DNA of 64,000 bases from DATGUA01 sp035301545 (GCA_035301545.1 DATGUA010000071.1:1-64000); one strand, 5' to 3'. Positions 34,854 through 45,632 are shown, counted from the first letter of the stretch. Made by a program: numbers and translations. The notes: generated by a model from the letters alone, not told the origin.

Positions 34854-36275
34854 TTATTCATCTAATAAATGCTTTGCTGCAATACCTGGTTCTGTCATTG
34901 CAAATGGATCTAATATTTCATTTAATTCTTCTTCTGTTAATAATCCTTCTTTTAATGTTAGTTCTCTTACTGATTCTCCTGTTTTTATAGCCTTATCTGC
35001 TACTTTTGCAGCTGCTTTATATCCTACATGAGGAACTATAGCTGTTATAGGACCTACACTTCCATCTACTAACTCTTTACATCTTTTAATATTAGCTTCT
35101 ACTCCAGCTAGTAGATTTTCTCTAAATGTATTTACACCATTTCCTAATGTTTCTATTGATTCATATAAATTATATAGTAGTACTGGCTCAAATACATTTA
35201 ATTGTAATTGACCAGCTTCTGCTGCCATAGTTATAGTCGTATCATTTCCTATAACATTAAATGATACCTGACTCATAACTTCTGCAATTACTGGATTAAC
35301 TTTTCCTGGCATAATAGAGGATCCTGCTTGTTTTGCTGGTAAACTTAGTTCACCAAATCCACATCTAGGACCTGAAGCCATTAATCTCATATCATTACCC
35401 ATTTTTGAAAGATTTACTGCAGATGTTTTAAGTGCTGATGATAAAGCTACAAATACATCTAAATTATTTGTACCATCTACTAAGTCTTCTGTTTGTACTA
35501 AATCTAAATTATTTACTTTATTCAGATTAGGTACTATTACTTTTAAGTATTCTGTATCTACATTTATACCTGTTCCTACTGCTGAAGCTCCCATATTCAC
35601 TATTCTAAGCCCATCTAATGCTGCCTTAATTCTTTCTATATCCCTTTTAATTGCTGAGCTATATCCATGGAATTCCTGACCTAATCTAATAGGTACAGCA
35701 TCTTGTAAATGAGTTCTACCCATTTTTATAACTGAGTCAAATTCTTTAGCTTTTTCTTTTAATCCTTCATATAACTTTTCTAATTCTTCAAGAGTTTTTC
35801 TACCAAGTTTTAAAGCTGCTATCTTACCTGCTGTAGGAAATGAATCATTTGTAGATTGTCCCATATTTACATGGTCATTTGGATGTACTTTATCATATTC
35901 TCCTAATTTCCCACCTAATATTTCATTAGCCCTATTAGCTATAACTTCATTAGCATTCATATTACCTGATGTACCTGCTCCACCTTGTATTGGATCTACT
36001 ATAAATTGATCATGAAACTTTCCTTCTATGATCTCCTCACTAGCTTGTACAATTCCATCTTTTACTTCTTCAGTCATTATTCCTGCTTCAAAATTTGATA
36101 TAGCACATGCTTTTTTTACTTCGGCAAGACCTATTATTAATTCTTCATGAATCTTTCTACCTGTAATATTAAAATTGTATGCTGCCCTCACTGCATTTAC
36201 ACCATAGTATGCATGAACTGGAACTTGTACTTCACCTATAGAGTCACTTTCAATCCTAAACTCCTGATTATTCAC
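34854..36275 (-). CDS. aspA: Aspartate ammonia-lyase
   Basis: A 473-residue enzyme of the fumarase/aspartase superfamily that splits L-aspartate into fumarate and ammonia. Seen: GGAGTSGNMNANEVIANRA, THLQDAVPIRLGQEF, and the mobile catalytic loop GSSIMPGKVNP near residue 320. The segment NNLDVFVALSSALKTSAVNLSKMGNDMRLMASGPR is aspartase-like rather than fumarase-like (it occupies roughly residues 265-300). The start is GTG, with AAGGGGGAA upstream. Single-gene unit. Class II fumarase is the alternative and less likely. Confidence 0.88.
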   Translation of the reverse strand: MNNQEFRIESDSIGEVQVPVHAYYGVNAVRAAYNFNITGRKIHEELIIGLAEVKKACAISNFEAGIMTEEVKDGIVQASEEIIEGKFHDQFIVDPIQGGAGTSGNMNANEVIANRANEILGGKLGEYDKVHPNDHVNMGQSTNDSFPTAGKIAALKLGRKTLEELEKLYEGLKEKAKEFDSVIKMGRTHLQDAVPIRLGQEFHGYSSAIKRDIERIKAALDGLRIVNMGASAVGTGINVDTEYLKVIVPNLNKVNNLDLVQTEDLVDGTNNLDVFVALSSALKTSAVNLSKMGNDMRLMASGPRCGFGELSLPAKQAGSSIMPGKVNPVIAEVMSQVSFNVIGNDTTITMAAEAGQLQLNVFEPVLLYNLYESIETLGNGVNTFRENLLAGVEANIKRCKELVDGSVGPITAIVPHVGYKAAAKVADKAIKTGESVRELTLKEGLLTEEELNEILDPFAMTEPGIAAKHLLDE

Positions 36276-36417
36276 TAAGATTCCCCCTTGTAATTTAATG
36301 ATTATTAAATCTTATCAAAACCATAATATACCTATAGTCTAAATAAGTCAACCTACTAAATGAAAAGGATATTATTTAATATAATTGTTTGCTAAAGACC
36401 TACTTTCATATAAAAAT

Positions 36418-36451
36418 AAGGACAAAATATTATGTATAATATTCTGTCCTT
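36418..36451 (-). terminator. Terminator of the glgP-malQ operon
   Basis: Arms AAGGACAAAATATTA / TAATATTCTGTCCTT (one mismatch) with a T-rich run after it on the minus strand, 8 bp beyond the glgP stop. Confidence 0.87.
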
Positions 36452-36458
36452 ACTTTAT

Positions 36459-38816
36459 TTATATTTTCCATATTTCTGCTACATAATCCTTTATAGTTCT
36501 ATCAGAACTAAATTTACCTCCATTAGCTATATTTAGCCAACACTTTTTAGCCCAGGCTAATCTATCCTTATATACTTCATTTACTCTATTTTGTGCATCT
36601 CTATAAGATTCAAAATCTTTCATTAAATAATATACATCAGCTCTTTCCCAATTTACACCATTTAATAATGAATCATATAATTCTCCAAATATTCCTGTAT
36701 TATTATCACTAAATGTACCATCAATTAATGTATCTACTACTCTTTTAAGTCCTGGAACATTTTCATAATATTCCCTAGGATTATAACTATTATTTATATT
36801 TTCTATATCTTCTACTTTTAATCCAAATATAAAATTATTCTCTTCTCCTGCCTGTTCTACTATTTCTACATTTGCACCATCTAAAGTTCCTAATGTTGGT
36901 GCACCATTTAACATAAATTTCATATTACCAGTCCCAGATGCTTCTTTTCCTGCTGTAGATATCTGTTCGGATACATCAGCTGCTGGGAATAGTTTTTCCC
37001 CATAAGTTACTCCATAATTTGTGGCAAATACGACTTTAATCTTACTATTTACCTCTTCATCATTATTAATTAAATCTTTAATCTCATTTATATATTTTAT
37101 TATACCTTTTGCTCTACCATATCCTGGTGCAGCCTTCGCTCCAAATATAAATGTTCTAGGAACAATATCTAGTTGAGGATTATCCTTTAATCTAAAATAT
37201 AGATCTAATACATGAAATGCATTTAATAATTGTCTTTTATATTCATGTAGTCTTTTAATCTGGATATCATATATAGAATTAGTATTAATCTTTATACCTT
37301 CTACCTCTTCTATATACTCTGCTAATTGATTTTTCTTTATTTGTTTAATTTCTAAGAATCTATTTAGTACATCTTCATCATCTTGGAATTTTTCTAACTT
37401 CTTTAACATATTTAAATCTATTATCCATTTATCAGTGCCTAGAAGTTCTGTTATAAATTCTGCTAGTTCTGGATTTGATTGATTTAGCCATCTTCTTTGA
37501 GTTATACCATTAGTTTTATTATTAAATCTTTCTGGAAAAATTTCATACCAATGTTTTAATTCTCTATCTTTTAATATATTAGAATGAATTCTTGCTACCC
37601 CATTAGTGGAGTGAGATCCATAAATAGCTAACCAAGCCATTTTTATATGTCCATCACCTATAATTTCATAATCTCTAACTCTATCTTGGTCTATTCCCTT
37701 TTCTCTTAATTCTTCGAGTAAGAAATGATTTATCTTTTCAATTATTCTATAAACATCTGGTAATAGTCTTTCATAAAAACTTATAGGCCATTGCTCTAAA
37801 GCTTCTTTTAATATAGTGTGATTTGTATAAGCAAAGGTATTTACACTTATATTCCAAGCTCTATCCCAATCCATATTATGCTCTCCAGTTAATATTCTCA
37901 TAAGTTCTGGTACTGCTACTGCTGGATGGGTATCATTTAGCTGAATTGCATGTAATTCATGGAAGTTATCTAAAGAATTATATTTTGATAAATGTTTCTT
38001 AACTAAATCTTGTAAGGAAGCAGATACGAAAAAATATTGTTGTTTTAATCTTAATAATCTTCCCTCTTCGTTAGAATCATTAGGATATAAGACCCTAGAT
38101 ATAGTTTTTGCAGCAATTTTATTCCACATAGAATTTAGATAATCTTGTCTATCAAATGTTTGGAAATCAAAAGGTTTAATTGCTTCTGCTTGCCATAGTC
38201 TAAGAGTATTTATAGTTTCTCCACCATAACCTATTATAGGTGTATCATAAGGTACAGCTAAAATTTCTTCCTCTGCCAATTTTACTTTAACTGCTTCTGA
38301 TTGTTTCCTCACAGCCCATGGATCACCATATTCTAACCAATTGTCCCCTTCTTCATATTGAAATCCATCTGTAAAAGATTGAACAAATATACCATATTCA
38401 TATCTAATACCATATCCTGTTAAAGGATAATTTAAAGTAGCTGCCGAATCTAAGAAACAAGCTGCTAACCTACCTAAGCCCCCATTCCCTAGTCCAGGTT
38501 CTTTCTCACTATCTTCTATATCTTTGTAATCTATATCTAATTCTGATAATATTTCTTTCACTTCTTCCTTATTATTAAGATTATTAAGATTATTATCTAA
38601 TGCTCTTCCCATTAGAAATTCTGCTGAGAGATAGTAGGCTTGTTTTTTATCCTTGTATCTTTCTTTTGTTTCCAACCATTTAGGTGTAATATCTTTCATA
38701 ATAGTTTTAGCTAAAGCCTGATACATCTCCTGATTTGTACAATCATGAATTGATTTTCCATAATTAATCTCTGCATATAATCCCATATCTTCTTTAATAC
38801 GATTTATATTTTTCAT
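36459..38816 (-). CDS. glgP: Glycogen/maltodextrin phosphorylase
   Basis: A 785-residue GT35 phosphorylase releasing glucose 1-phosphate from alpha-1,4-glucans. The start YAEINYGKSIHDCTNQE, AYYLSAEFLMGRALDNNL, GLGNGGLGRLAACFLDS and the PLP-binding region ASGTGNMKFMLNGAPTLGT (near residue 640) are all present and the length is usual. It is 4 bp downstream of malQ, so the two form an operon for using stored or imported glucans. No glgA, glgB or glgC is in the window. Confidence 0.95.
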   Translation of the reverse strand: MKNINRIKEDMGLYAEINYGKSIHDCTNQEMYQALAKTIMKDITPKWLETKERYKDKKQAYYLSAEFLMGRALDNNLNNLNNKEEVKEILSELDIDYKDIEDSEKEPGLGNGGLGRLAACFLDSAATLNYPLTGYGIRYEYGIFVQSFTDGFQYEEGDNWLEYGDPWAVRKQSEAVKVKLAEEEILAVPYDTPIIGYGGETINTLRLWQAEAIKPFDFQTFDRQDYLNSMWNKIAAKTISRVLYPNDSNEEGRLLRLKQQYFFVSASLQDLVKKHLSKYNSLDNFHELHAIQLNDTHPAVAVPELMRILTGEHNMDWDRAWNISVNTFAYTNHTILKEALEQWPISFYERLLPDVYRIIEKINHFLLEELREKGIDQDRVRDYEIIGDGHIKMAWLAIYGSHSTNGVARIHSNILKDRELKHWYEIFPERFNNKTNGITQRRWLNQSNPELAEFITELLGTDKWIIDLNMLKKLEKFQDDEDVLNRFLEIKQIKKNQLAEYIEEVEGIKINTNSIYDIQIKRLHEYKRQLLNAFHVLDLYFRLKDNPQLDIVPRTFIFGAKAAPGYGRAKGIIKYINEIKDLINNDEEVNSKIKVVFATNYGVTYGEKLFPAADVSEQISTAGKEASGTGNMKFMLNGAPTLGTLDGANVEIVEQAGEENNFIFGLKVEDIENINNSYNPREYYENVPGLKRVVDTLIDGTFSDNNTGIFGELYDSLLNGVNWERADVYYLMKDFESYRDAQNRVNEVYKDRLAWAKKCWLNIANGGKFSSDRTIKDYVAEIWKI

Positions 38817-38820
38817 AAAC

Positions 38821-40299
38821 TTACCTCCAATATAACTCTGTTAAACTTCTAATTCTTTTTGCGAGTTCTTCTCTTAGTTTCTTTTTGTCTATTCTCCAGG
38901 TCCAATTATCCTCTGTAATCCCAGGAGTATTCATTCTTCCTTTATCACCTAAATTTAGAAAATCTTGTATAGGTGCTATAGCTAATTTTGAAGTTGAAGC
39001 CCAAGCTCCTCTTATAATTCCCCAATTAAGTCCTTCATTATAATCTAATTTTAAATACTTAGATACATATTCAAATTCTTCCTTAGACATTGTATCAAAC
39101 CATGATTTAATAGTGTTGTTGTCATGAGTACCTGTATATACTACAGAATTTCGATTTAAATTATGAGGTAAATAATCACTTTCATCATTAGGATTAAATG
39201 AAAATTGTAATACTTTCATATTAGGAAAGCCTACACCTTTGACTAATTCCTTTACTTCTGGAGTATTATAACCTAGGTCTTCTATTATTATATTTAAATC
39301 CCCTAATTCTGCTTTTATTTTATTAAATAATTTCATTCCTGGTCCTTTTACCCATTTACCATTAACTGCATCTTTAGAACCATAGTCTAGCTCCCAATAT
39401 GATTCAAATCCTCTAAAATGATCTATTCTGAGTATATCTACTTGATGAAAACTGTGTTTAATTCTTTTAATCCACCATTTATATTCATCCTTTTCTATAG
39501 CCTCCCAATCATATATTGGATTTCCCCATAATTGTCCTAAATCAGAAAAACTATCTGGCGGAACCCCTGCTACGGTAATCGGGTAAAGTTTTTCATCTAA
39601 ATTAAAAAGTTCTGGATTACTCCATAGATCAGAACTATCTTCTGCTACATATATTGGTAAATCTCCTATTATATTTATTCCTTTATTATTAGTATAATCC
39701 TTTAATTTCTTCCATTGTTTAGTGAAGAAGTATTGCGTAAATATCCAAAAATATATTTCATCTTGATTATCTTTTTCAAAACTTAATACTTCCTTTGAGT
39801 TAAATATTTTATATTCTCTATCCCAGTCAAGCCAAGATTTATTATCTTGATCGAATTTTATTGCCATAAATAAGCTAAACTCTCTTAGCCAGTCTTTATT
39901 CTTAATATAAAATTCTTTTAACTTTTCTTTTAAAACTTTTTTAGAATTATTATAAGCTATTTTTAATAAGGACATTTTGTTTTCATATAAAAGTCCATAA
40001 TCTATCTTTTCTGAATCTTTTTCTAAAGGATACTTTCTAATATCTTCTTCATTTAAATATCCCTTTTCTATAAATTCATTTAAATCTATAAAATATGGAT
40101 TTCCAGCAAAGGCTGAAAAACATTGATATGGTGAATCTCCATACCCCGTTACTCCTAAAGGTAAGATCTGCCAATTCTTTTGTTTTGATTTGACTAAAAA
40201 GTCTACAAATTCATAGGCTTCCTTTCCAAAATCCCCTATACCATAGGCTCCTGGCAATGAAGATATATGCATCAGGATTCCAGATGAACGATTTTCCAT
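38821..40299 (-). CDS. malQ: 4-alpha-glucanotransferase (amylomaltase)
   Basis: A protein of about 492 residues in GH77. It transfers maltosyl units between alpha-glucans, making chains that GlgP can shorten. Seen: HISSLPGAYGIGDFG, QNWQILPLGVTGYGDSPYQC, the nucleophile region LRIDHFRGFESYW, IIEDLGY with the acid/base, and YTGTHDNNTIKSW. Start: ATG at 40299 has AGGTGAT 6 bp upstream; the in-frame GTG at 40308 lies inside that site. First gene of the pair with glgP. Confidence 0.94.
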   Translation of the reverse strand: MENRSSGILMHISSLPGAYGIGDFGKEAYEFVDFLVKSKQKNWQILPLGVTGYGDSPYQCFSAFAGNPYFIDLNEFIEKGYLNEEDIRKYPLEKDSEKIDYGLLYENKMSLLKIAYNNSKKVLKEKLKEFYIKNKDWLREFSLFMAIKFDQDNKSWLDWDREYKIFNSKEVLSFEKDNQDEIYFWIFTQYFFTKQWKKLKDYTNNKGINIIGDLPIYVAEDSSDLWSNPELFNLDEKLYPITVAGVPPDSFSDLGQLWGNPIYDWEAIEKDEYKWWIKRIKHSFHQVDILRIDHFRGFESYWELDYGSKDAVNGKWVKGPGMKLFNKIKAELGDLNIIIEDLGYNTPEVKELVKGVGFPNMKVLQFSFNPNDESDYLPHNLNRNSVVYTGTHDNNTIKSWFDTMSKEEFEYVSKYLKLDYNEGLNWGIIRGAWASTSKLAIAPIQDFLNLGDKGRMNTPGITEDNWTWRIDKKKLREELAKRIRSLTELYWR

Positions 40300-40400
40300 A
40301 ATTATCACCTACTTAATCTTAATTATCTAACTGATTGAACTTAATATACCAAGAAAAACCATTTTTGTACAGAGTTTTATTTAGACTTGTTATAATTATA

Positions 40401-40434
40401 AAAGCCTAGAGACTTCTTAGTCCCTAGGCTTTTT
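40401..40434 (-). terminator. Terminator of the hut operon
   Basis: Arms AAAGCCTAGGGAC / GTCTCTAGGCTTT on the minus strand with adjacent A/T runs, a few bases past the hutH stop. Confidence 0.87.
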
Positions 40435-40441
40435 CTATAAT

Positions 40442-41971
40442 TTATAAAATGTCTCCTATTTCTTTTTCTACTTCTTCTACTATAGAATTTGATTTTAATA
40501 TATCTTCACAATTATCTATATCTACATGCATAATCCTATCTTTTTCTACCTTACTAATCTTATTTCTAACTAGATCATATGCCTTTGTACTTCCCTTTCC
40601 TAAACCTTTGTTTCCTCTTAAATCAATAGCTTGACAAGCTGCTAATATTTCCATAGCAAGTACTTTTCTTACATTTTCCATTATATCTTTGGCTTTTCTT
40701 GCTGCTATAGTTCCCATAGATACATGGTCTTCTTGATTTGCAGAGGAAGGTATAGAATCTACACTAGCTGGATGAGCTAAAACTTTATTTTCGGAAACTA
40801 AAGCTGCAGCTGCATATTGGACTATCATATATCCTGAATTTAATCCTCCATCTTCAGTTAGAAATGCTTCCAGACCTTCACTTAAAGCAGGATTTACAAG
40901 TCTTTCAAGTCTCCTTTCAGATATATTAGCTAATTCTGATAATCCTATTCCTAGAAAGTCAAAAGGTAAAGCCATAGGCTGACCATGGAAATTTCCACCT
41001 GATATTACTTCTTCTTCATCTACAAATATTAAAGGATTATCTGTAGCTGCATTCATCTCTATTTCTATCTTTTCTTTAATATACTCAAAAGAATCTTTAG
41101 ATGCTCCATGAACTTGTGGAGTACATCTTAGAGAATAAGCATCTTGAACTCTTACTTCTCCCTGCCTAGTGGTCATCTTACTATCTTTAAGTATATTTAA
41201 TAGATTTTTTGCTGAGTCTATTTGCCCTTTATGATTTCTCACCTTATGAACCTTTTCATCAAAAGCATCAGTAATTCCATTTAAAGCTTCTGTTGTTAAA
41301 GACGCTGCTATATCTGCAGTTTTACTTAGATTTATCGCATCATATATAGTATGAGCTCCTACTGAAGTCATGACTTGGGTACCATTTATCAGTGCAAGAC
41401 CTTCTTTTGAAGTAAGTTCTATTGTAGGAATATCTGCTTCTTCCATAGCTTCTTTAGAAGAAATCCTTTTCTCTTTATAGATAGCTTCTCCTTCACCCAT
41501 CATGGTAAGTACCATATGTGCAAGAGGTGCTAAATCTCCACTTGCTCCAAGAGATCCTTTTTCAGGTATTATAGGATGTACTCCCTTATTTAACATTTCT
41601 ATTAATGTATTTAATGTAGAAAGCCTAATACCAGAATTTCCCTTAGCTAATGCATTTATTCTAAGTAACATGATTCCCCTTACAACTTCTTCTTCAAATT
41701 CATCACCAATTCCACATGCATGACTAACAATTAAATTTCTCTGAAGGTCCTTAGTATCCTCTTCCTTAATAAGGATATCACTAAATTTCCCAAAACCTGT
41801 AGTTATTCCATATACAACTTTATCATCTTCTACAAGTTTATCCACAAATTTTCTTGCTTTATTCACTTTCTCTTTTGCATCTGAAGTAAGATCTACCTTT
41901 CTATTTTTTCTTGTAACCTCTATAAATTCTTCTAGTGTTAAATTATTACCATCTATTTTTAAATAACTCAT
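40442..41971 (-). CDS. hutH: Histidine ammonia-lyase
   Basis: A 509-residue enzyme converting L-histidine to trans-urocanate and ammonia. The MIO-forming triad Ala143-Ser144-Gly145 sits in GSLGASGDLAPLAH. Other family motifs are YGITTGFGKF (54-63), the NATDNP-like AATDNPLIF and the GGNFHGQP segment. Last gene of the hut operon. The ribosome binding site is GGAGGGAAAAG. Confidence 0.96.
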   Translation of the reverse strand: MSYLKIDGNNLTLEEFIEVTRKNRKVDLTSDAKEKVNKARKFVDKLVEDDKVVYGITTGFGKFSDILIKEEDTKDLQRNLIVSHACGIGDEFEEEVVRGIMLLRINALAKGNSGIRLSTLNTLIEMLNKGVHPIIPEKGSLGASGDLAPLAHMVLTMMGEGEAIYKEKRISSKEAMEEADIPTIELTSKEGLALINGTQVMTSVGAHTIYDAINLSKTADIAASLTTEALNGITDAFDEKVHKVRNHKGQIDSAKNLLNILKDSKMTTRQGEVRVQDAYSLRCTPQVHGASKDSFEYIKEKIEIEMNAATDNPLIFVDEEEVISGGNFHGQPMALPFDFLGIGLSELANISERRLERLVNPALSEGLEAFLTEDGGLNSGYMIVQYAAAALVSENKVLAHPASVDSIPSSANQEDHVSMGTIAARKAKDIMENVRKVLAMEILAACQAIDLRGNKGLGKGSTKAYDLVRNKISKVEKDRIMHVDIDNCEDILKSNSIVEEVEKEIGDIL

Positions 41972-42013
41972 CTTTTCCCTCCATTTAATTAAAATTAATT
42001 CTACTTTTGTTTA

Positions 42014-43477
42014 TTATAAAACTATAGCTGCTATAGTTCCAAATATTATTAATGGTATATTATAATGTATAAATGTAGGAACTACAGTATCCCAAATATG
42101 ATCATGTTGTCCATCTACATTAAGGCCAGATGTAGGTCCTAATGTACTATCTGAAGCAGGAGAACCAGCATCACCAAGTGCACCTGCTGTACCAATTAAA
42201 GCTATAATAGCAGCAGTATCAAAGCCTAATTCAGTAGCTAATGGAACAAATATAGTAGCTATTATAGGAATGGTACCAAAGGATGTTCCTATACCCATAG
42301 TAATTATAAGACCAATCAATAACATAATAAATGCAGCTATTGCTTTACTACCACCCATGATAGCAGCTGAAGATTCAACTAATGCATCTACTCCACCTGT
42401 TTCTCTAATAACTTCACCATATCCTGAAGCTACTAACATAACAAATGCAATAAAGCCCATAATACCGATACCATTGTCCATCATTTCATCCATTTCACTC
42501 CATTTAAACGAACCAAATATCATCATAATAGCTAAGCCACCTATAGCACCTAAAGGAAGTGAATCTGTTTTTATTTGAATTACAAAGGCAATAATAGCTC
42601 CTATTAATGCTCCTATTTGTTCTTTAGGCATATGTTTTAAAGCATAAACCATAGCTATAATAGCAACTATACCAGCAGCAGTTGATGGTAACAAAGCTTT
42701 TATTCTAACTTGAACTATAAATCCTATTATTGATATTATTAATGAAAACATTTGCATTCCAGACATTCTAGTTTTAGTTGTTGTAGAGCCACCAGCATCT
42801 TGGGCAAATTCATCTTTTTCTACATCTAATTGAATATCTTCATATTCTCTAGGCTTTCTATATGTTATTAAGACTGCAATCAGTAAACCAACTATCATTC
42901 CAACACCTGGTATAAACATAGACTTCCAAATCATACTAGTTTCTACTGCCATACCATTGTCTATCATAGCATCCCTAATAGTGTTATGAAAGATTAATCC
43001 AAAACCTGCAGGAACCATTACATAAGGAGCTTTTAATCCAAAAGTTAGAGCCGTAGCCACTGCTCTTCTATCAATTTTCAACCTATTCATAACACTTATT
43101 AATGGTGGTATAAGTATAGGTATAAATGCAATATGGACTGGTATTAAGTTTTGAGAAAAGCAAGCTACCCCAGCTATTATAAATATGAATGTAGTTCTTT
43201 TATCTTTTATAGTATCAGCAATACCTTTCGCAAGTAAATCTGCAACACCAGTTTTTCCAATAGCAGCCGCTAAAGCACCTAATAAAATGTAAGATAAAGC
43301 TGTCTCAGCATTTCCACTCATACCTCCAATTAGGGTATTAATAGTATCTACTATAGACATACCTGATAATACTCCACCTGTTAATGCAGCAATTATTAAA
43401 GCAATTAAAACATTCATTTTAATTAAACACAAGATAGACATTACGATTACTGAAATTAAGACTGGATTTGTTAACAT
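42014..43477 (-). CDS. Na+/H+ antiporter-family transporter, probable histidine permease
   Basis: A 487-residue membrane protein with about twelve hydrophobic segments in an inverted-repeat layout. It has NLIPVHIAFIPILIPPL in the first half and SFGTIPIIATIFVPLATELGF plus GDAGSPASDSTLGPTSGLN in the second. It belongs to the Na+/H+ antiporter (NhaC/YuiF-like) group, some of which transport amino acids. Being inside the hut operon between hutU and hutH, it most likely imports histidine. Proton/sodium exchange is the alternative. Confidence 0.8.
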   Translation of the reverse strand: MLTNPVLISVIVMSILCLIKMNVLIALIIAALTGGVLSGMSIVDTINTLIGGMSGNAETALSYILLGALAAAIGKTGVADLLAKGIADTIKDKRTTFIFIIAGVACFSQNLIPVHIAFIPILIPPLISVMNRLKIDRRAVATALTFGLKAPYVMVPAGFGLIFHNTIRDAMIDNGMAVETSMIWKSMFIPGVGMIVGLLIAVLITYRKPREYEDIQLDVEKDEFAQDAGGSTTTKTRMSGMQMFSLIISIIGFIVQVRIKALLPSTAAGIVAIIAMVYALKHMPKEQIGALIGAIIAFVIQIKTDSLPLGAIGGLAIMMIFGSFKWSEMDEMMDNGIGIMGFIAFVMLVASGYGEVIRETGGVDALVESSAAIMGGSKAIAAFIMLLIGLIITMGIGTSFGTIPIIATIFVPLATELGFDTAAIIALIGTAGALGDAGSPASDSTLGPTSGLNVDGQHDHIWDTVVPTFIHYNIPLIIFGTIAAIVL

Positions 43478-43561
43478 ATTTCTCCCTCCTATTATAATTG
43501 TATTATTTTAATTTCATACTTTTCGTTTTATATAGGGATTATCCCTCCCTATATATTTATC

Positions 43562-43593
43562 AATAGTTATAGGCTTTAAAGCCTATAACTATT
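43562..43593 (-). promoter_or_regulatory. Hairpin between hutU and the permease gene
   Basis: A perfect 32-bp palindrome (AATAGTTATAGGCTTT and its complement) lies 8 bp after the hutU stop and about 85 bp before the permease start. It lacks a separate T tract on the minus strand. It could be a partial terminator or an RNA stability element that sets lower expression of the downstream genes. Confidence 0.6.
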
Positions 43594-43600
43594 ATTTTAC

Positions 43601-45625
43601 TTATTTTACTTTTTCCTCAACTAATCCCCTAACCAATTCATCACTAGCTACAAAAGGTATAGTTATATGATCTGTATCTTTATTATTCTCATTATATTTA
43701 ATAGAAGTCTCTACTGAATTTTCGTTTCTTGCCCAGGATCTTCTAGCTACTCCTCCCATTACATCCCATGGCATAGCAGTATTTAGTATTTCATCTACCC
43801 TTTCACTTCCATCCAGTACCATACCAAATCCACCATTTATAGACTTACCTATACCTACACCTCCACCATTATGTAGAGCTATAAGACTCATACCTCTTGC
43901 TGCATTTCCTGCAAAACATTGGGTAGCCATATCTGCCATCATATTACTTCCATCTTTTATATTTGCTGTTTCCCTAAATGGACTATCTGTACCTGAAACA
44001 TCATGATGATCTCTTCCTAACATTACAGGTCCTATTTCACCATCTCTTACTGCTTTATTAAATTTAAGTGCTATTTCTGTTCTTCCTTCTGCATCTTGAT
44101 ATAGTATTCTAGCTTGTGTACCTACTACAAGAGCGTTTTCTTCTGCATCTCTTATCCAATTATAATTGTCTCTGTCTTGTCCTCTTCTATCTGGGTCGAT
44201 ACAATCCATAGCAATTTTATCAGTCTTTATTAAATCTTCATGTTTACCACTTAAACACACCCATCTAAAAGGTCCATATCCATAATCAAAAAGCATAGGT
44301 CCCATTATATCTTCTACATAGGAAGGGAAGATAAATCCTTCTGTATCATCTACACCATTTTTAGATATATCCATTTCTCCTGCATCATATATAGCTTTTA
44401 AGAAACTATTACCATAATCAAAGAAGTAAGTTCCTCTATCAACTAATTCTCTTATAAGATTGAAATGATGAATTAAAGATTTATCTACTAATTTTTTAAA
44501 TCCTTTTTTATCTTCAAATAGCATCTTTGTTCTTTCTTCAAATGTTAAATCTTGAGGACAATATCCACCATCATATACAGCATGACAAGAAGTTTGATCT
44601 GATAAAAGTTCTATATGGATATCCTTATCTACAGCATATTCTAGTAAATCTATTATATTACCATGATATGCTAAAGCAGTCGCTTTCTTTTCTTTTACTG
44701 CTTTTTCAGCAGCTCTAAATAATTCGCCTAAATCCTCAAAAGACCTATCTACCCATCCTTGCTCAAGTCTTGCATTTATTCTAGATTCATCTACCTCAGC
44801 TATAACTCCAACTCCTCCAGCAATTTTAGCAGCATTACCCTGAGCTCCACTCATTCCTCCAAGACCTGAGCTTACAAACATATGACCTGTTAAATCTCCA
44901 TCTTCTGCTACACCTAATTTCATTCTTGCTGCATTTAAAACAGTATTAAATGTTCCATGAACTATTCCTTGAGGTCCTATATACATCCATCCTCCTGCAG
45001 TCATCTGTCCATAATTTGCAACACCCATGGCTTGAGCCTTTGCCCAGTATTCTTGTGTATCATACATACCAACCATTAAAGCATTTGTTATAACTACTCT
45101 TGGGCTATTTTTAGATGATCTAAATAATCCTAATGGATGACCTGATTCAAGTACTAAAGTCTGTTCATCTGTCAATTCTTCTAGATATTTCATTGTTAAA
45201 TTATATTGCATCCAATTTTGAAAAACCTGACCTGTTTCTCCATAAGTTACTAATTCATAAGGATATAATGCTATATCAAAATCTAGATTATTATCTATCA
45301 TAACTTGAAAAGCTTTTCCTTCTATACACTTTCCTTTATACTCATCTATTGGCTTTCCTTTTATATTCCCTTTAGGTCTAAATCTATAACCATAAATTCT
45401 TCCACGAGTAAATAATTCATCTAAAAATTCTGGAGCAATTTCTTCATGAAATTCTTCTGGTATATATCTTAAGGCATTTTTAAGTGCTAATTCTATTTCT
45501 CTTCTTGTTAGGGTTAAATCTCTTTTAGGAGCTCTTCTAACATGTCTTTCGAATTCTGGATATTCTGGTAAGTATTTATCTAATTTAATTTCCATAGATT
45601 TTTCGATTTCTTTATTATCTATCAT
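43601..45625 (-). CDS. hutU: Urocanate hydratase
   Basis: A protein of about 674 residues in the longer urocanase group. It hydrates urocanate to 4-imidazolone-5-propionate using tightly bound NAD+. Seen: YGQMTAGGWMYIGPQGIVHGT, GLGGMSGAQGNAAKIAGGV (NAD site), DQTSCHAVYDGGYCP, and RDHHDVSGTDSPFRET. Start: AAAGGTAGG precedes the ATG at 45625; an in-frame ATG at 45643 lies in the hutI end without a ribosome binding site. Confidence 0.95.
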   Translation of the reverse strand: MIDNKEIEKSMEIKLDKYLPEYPEFERHVRRAPKRDLTLTRREIELALKNALRYIPEEFHEEIAPEFLDELFTRGRIYGYRFRPKGNIKGKPIDEYKGKCIEGKAFQVMIDNNLDFDIALYPYELVTYGETGQVFQNWMQYNLTMKYLEELTDEQTLVLESGHPLGLFRSSKNSPRVVITNALMVGMYDTQEYWAKAQAMGVANYGQMTAGGWMYIGPQGIVHGTFNTVLNAARMKLGVAEDGDLTGHMFVSSGLGGMSGAQGNAAKIAGGVGVIAEVDESRINARLEQGWVDRSFEDLGELFRAAEKAVKEKKATALAYHGNIIDLLEYAVDKDIHIELLSDQTSCHAVYDGGYCPQDLTFEERTKMLFEDKKGFKKLVDKSLIHHFNLIRELVDRGTYFFDYGNSFLKAIYDAGEMDISKNGVDDTEGFIFPSYVEDIMGPMLFDYGYGPFRWVCLSGKHEDLIKTDKIAMDCIDPDRRGQDRDNYNWIRDAEENALVVGTQARILYQDAEGRTEIALKFNKAVRDGEIGPVMLGRDHHDVSGTDSPFRETANIKDGSNMMADMATQCFAGNAARGMSLIALHNGGGVGIGKSINGGFGMVLDGSERVDEILNTAMPWDVMGGVARRSWARNENSVETSIKYNENNKDTDHITIPFVASDELVRGLVEEKVK

Positions 45626-45632
45626 ATTTATC

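Noticed and set aside
36459..40299. A full glycogen synthesis and storage locus
   Set aside because: Only the degradative pair glgP-malQ is present; no glgA, glgB, glgC or glgD in the window.
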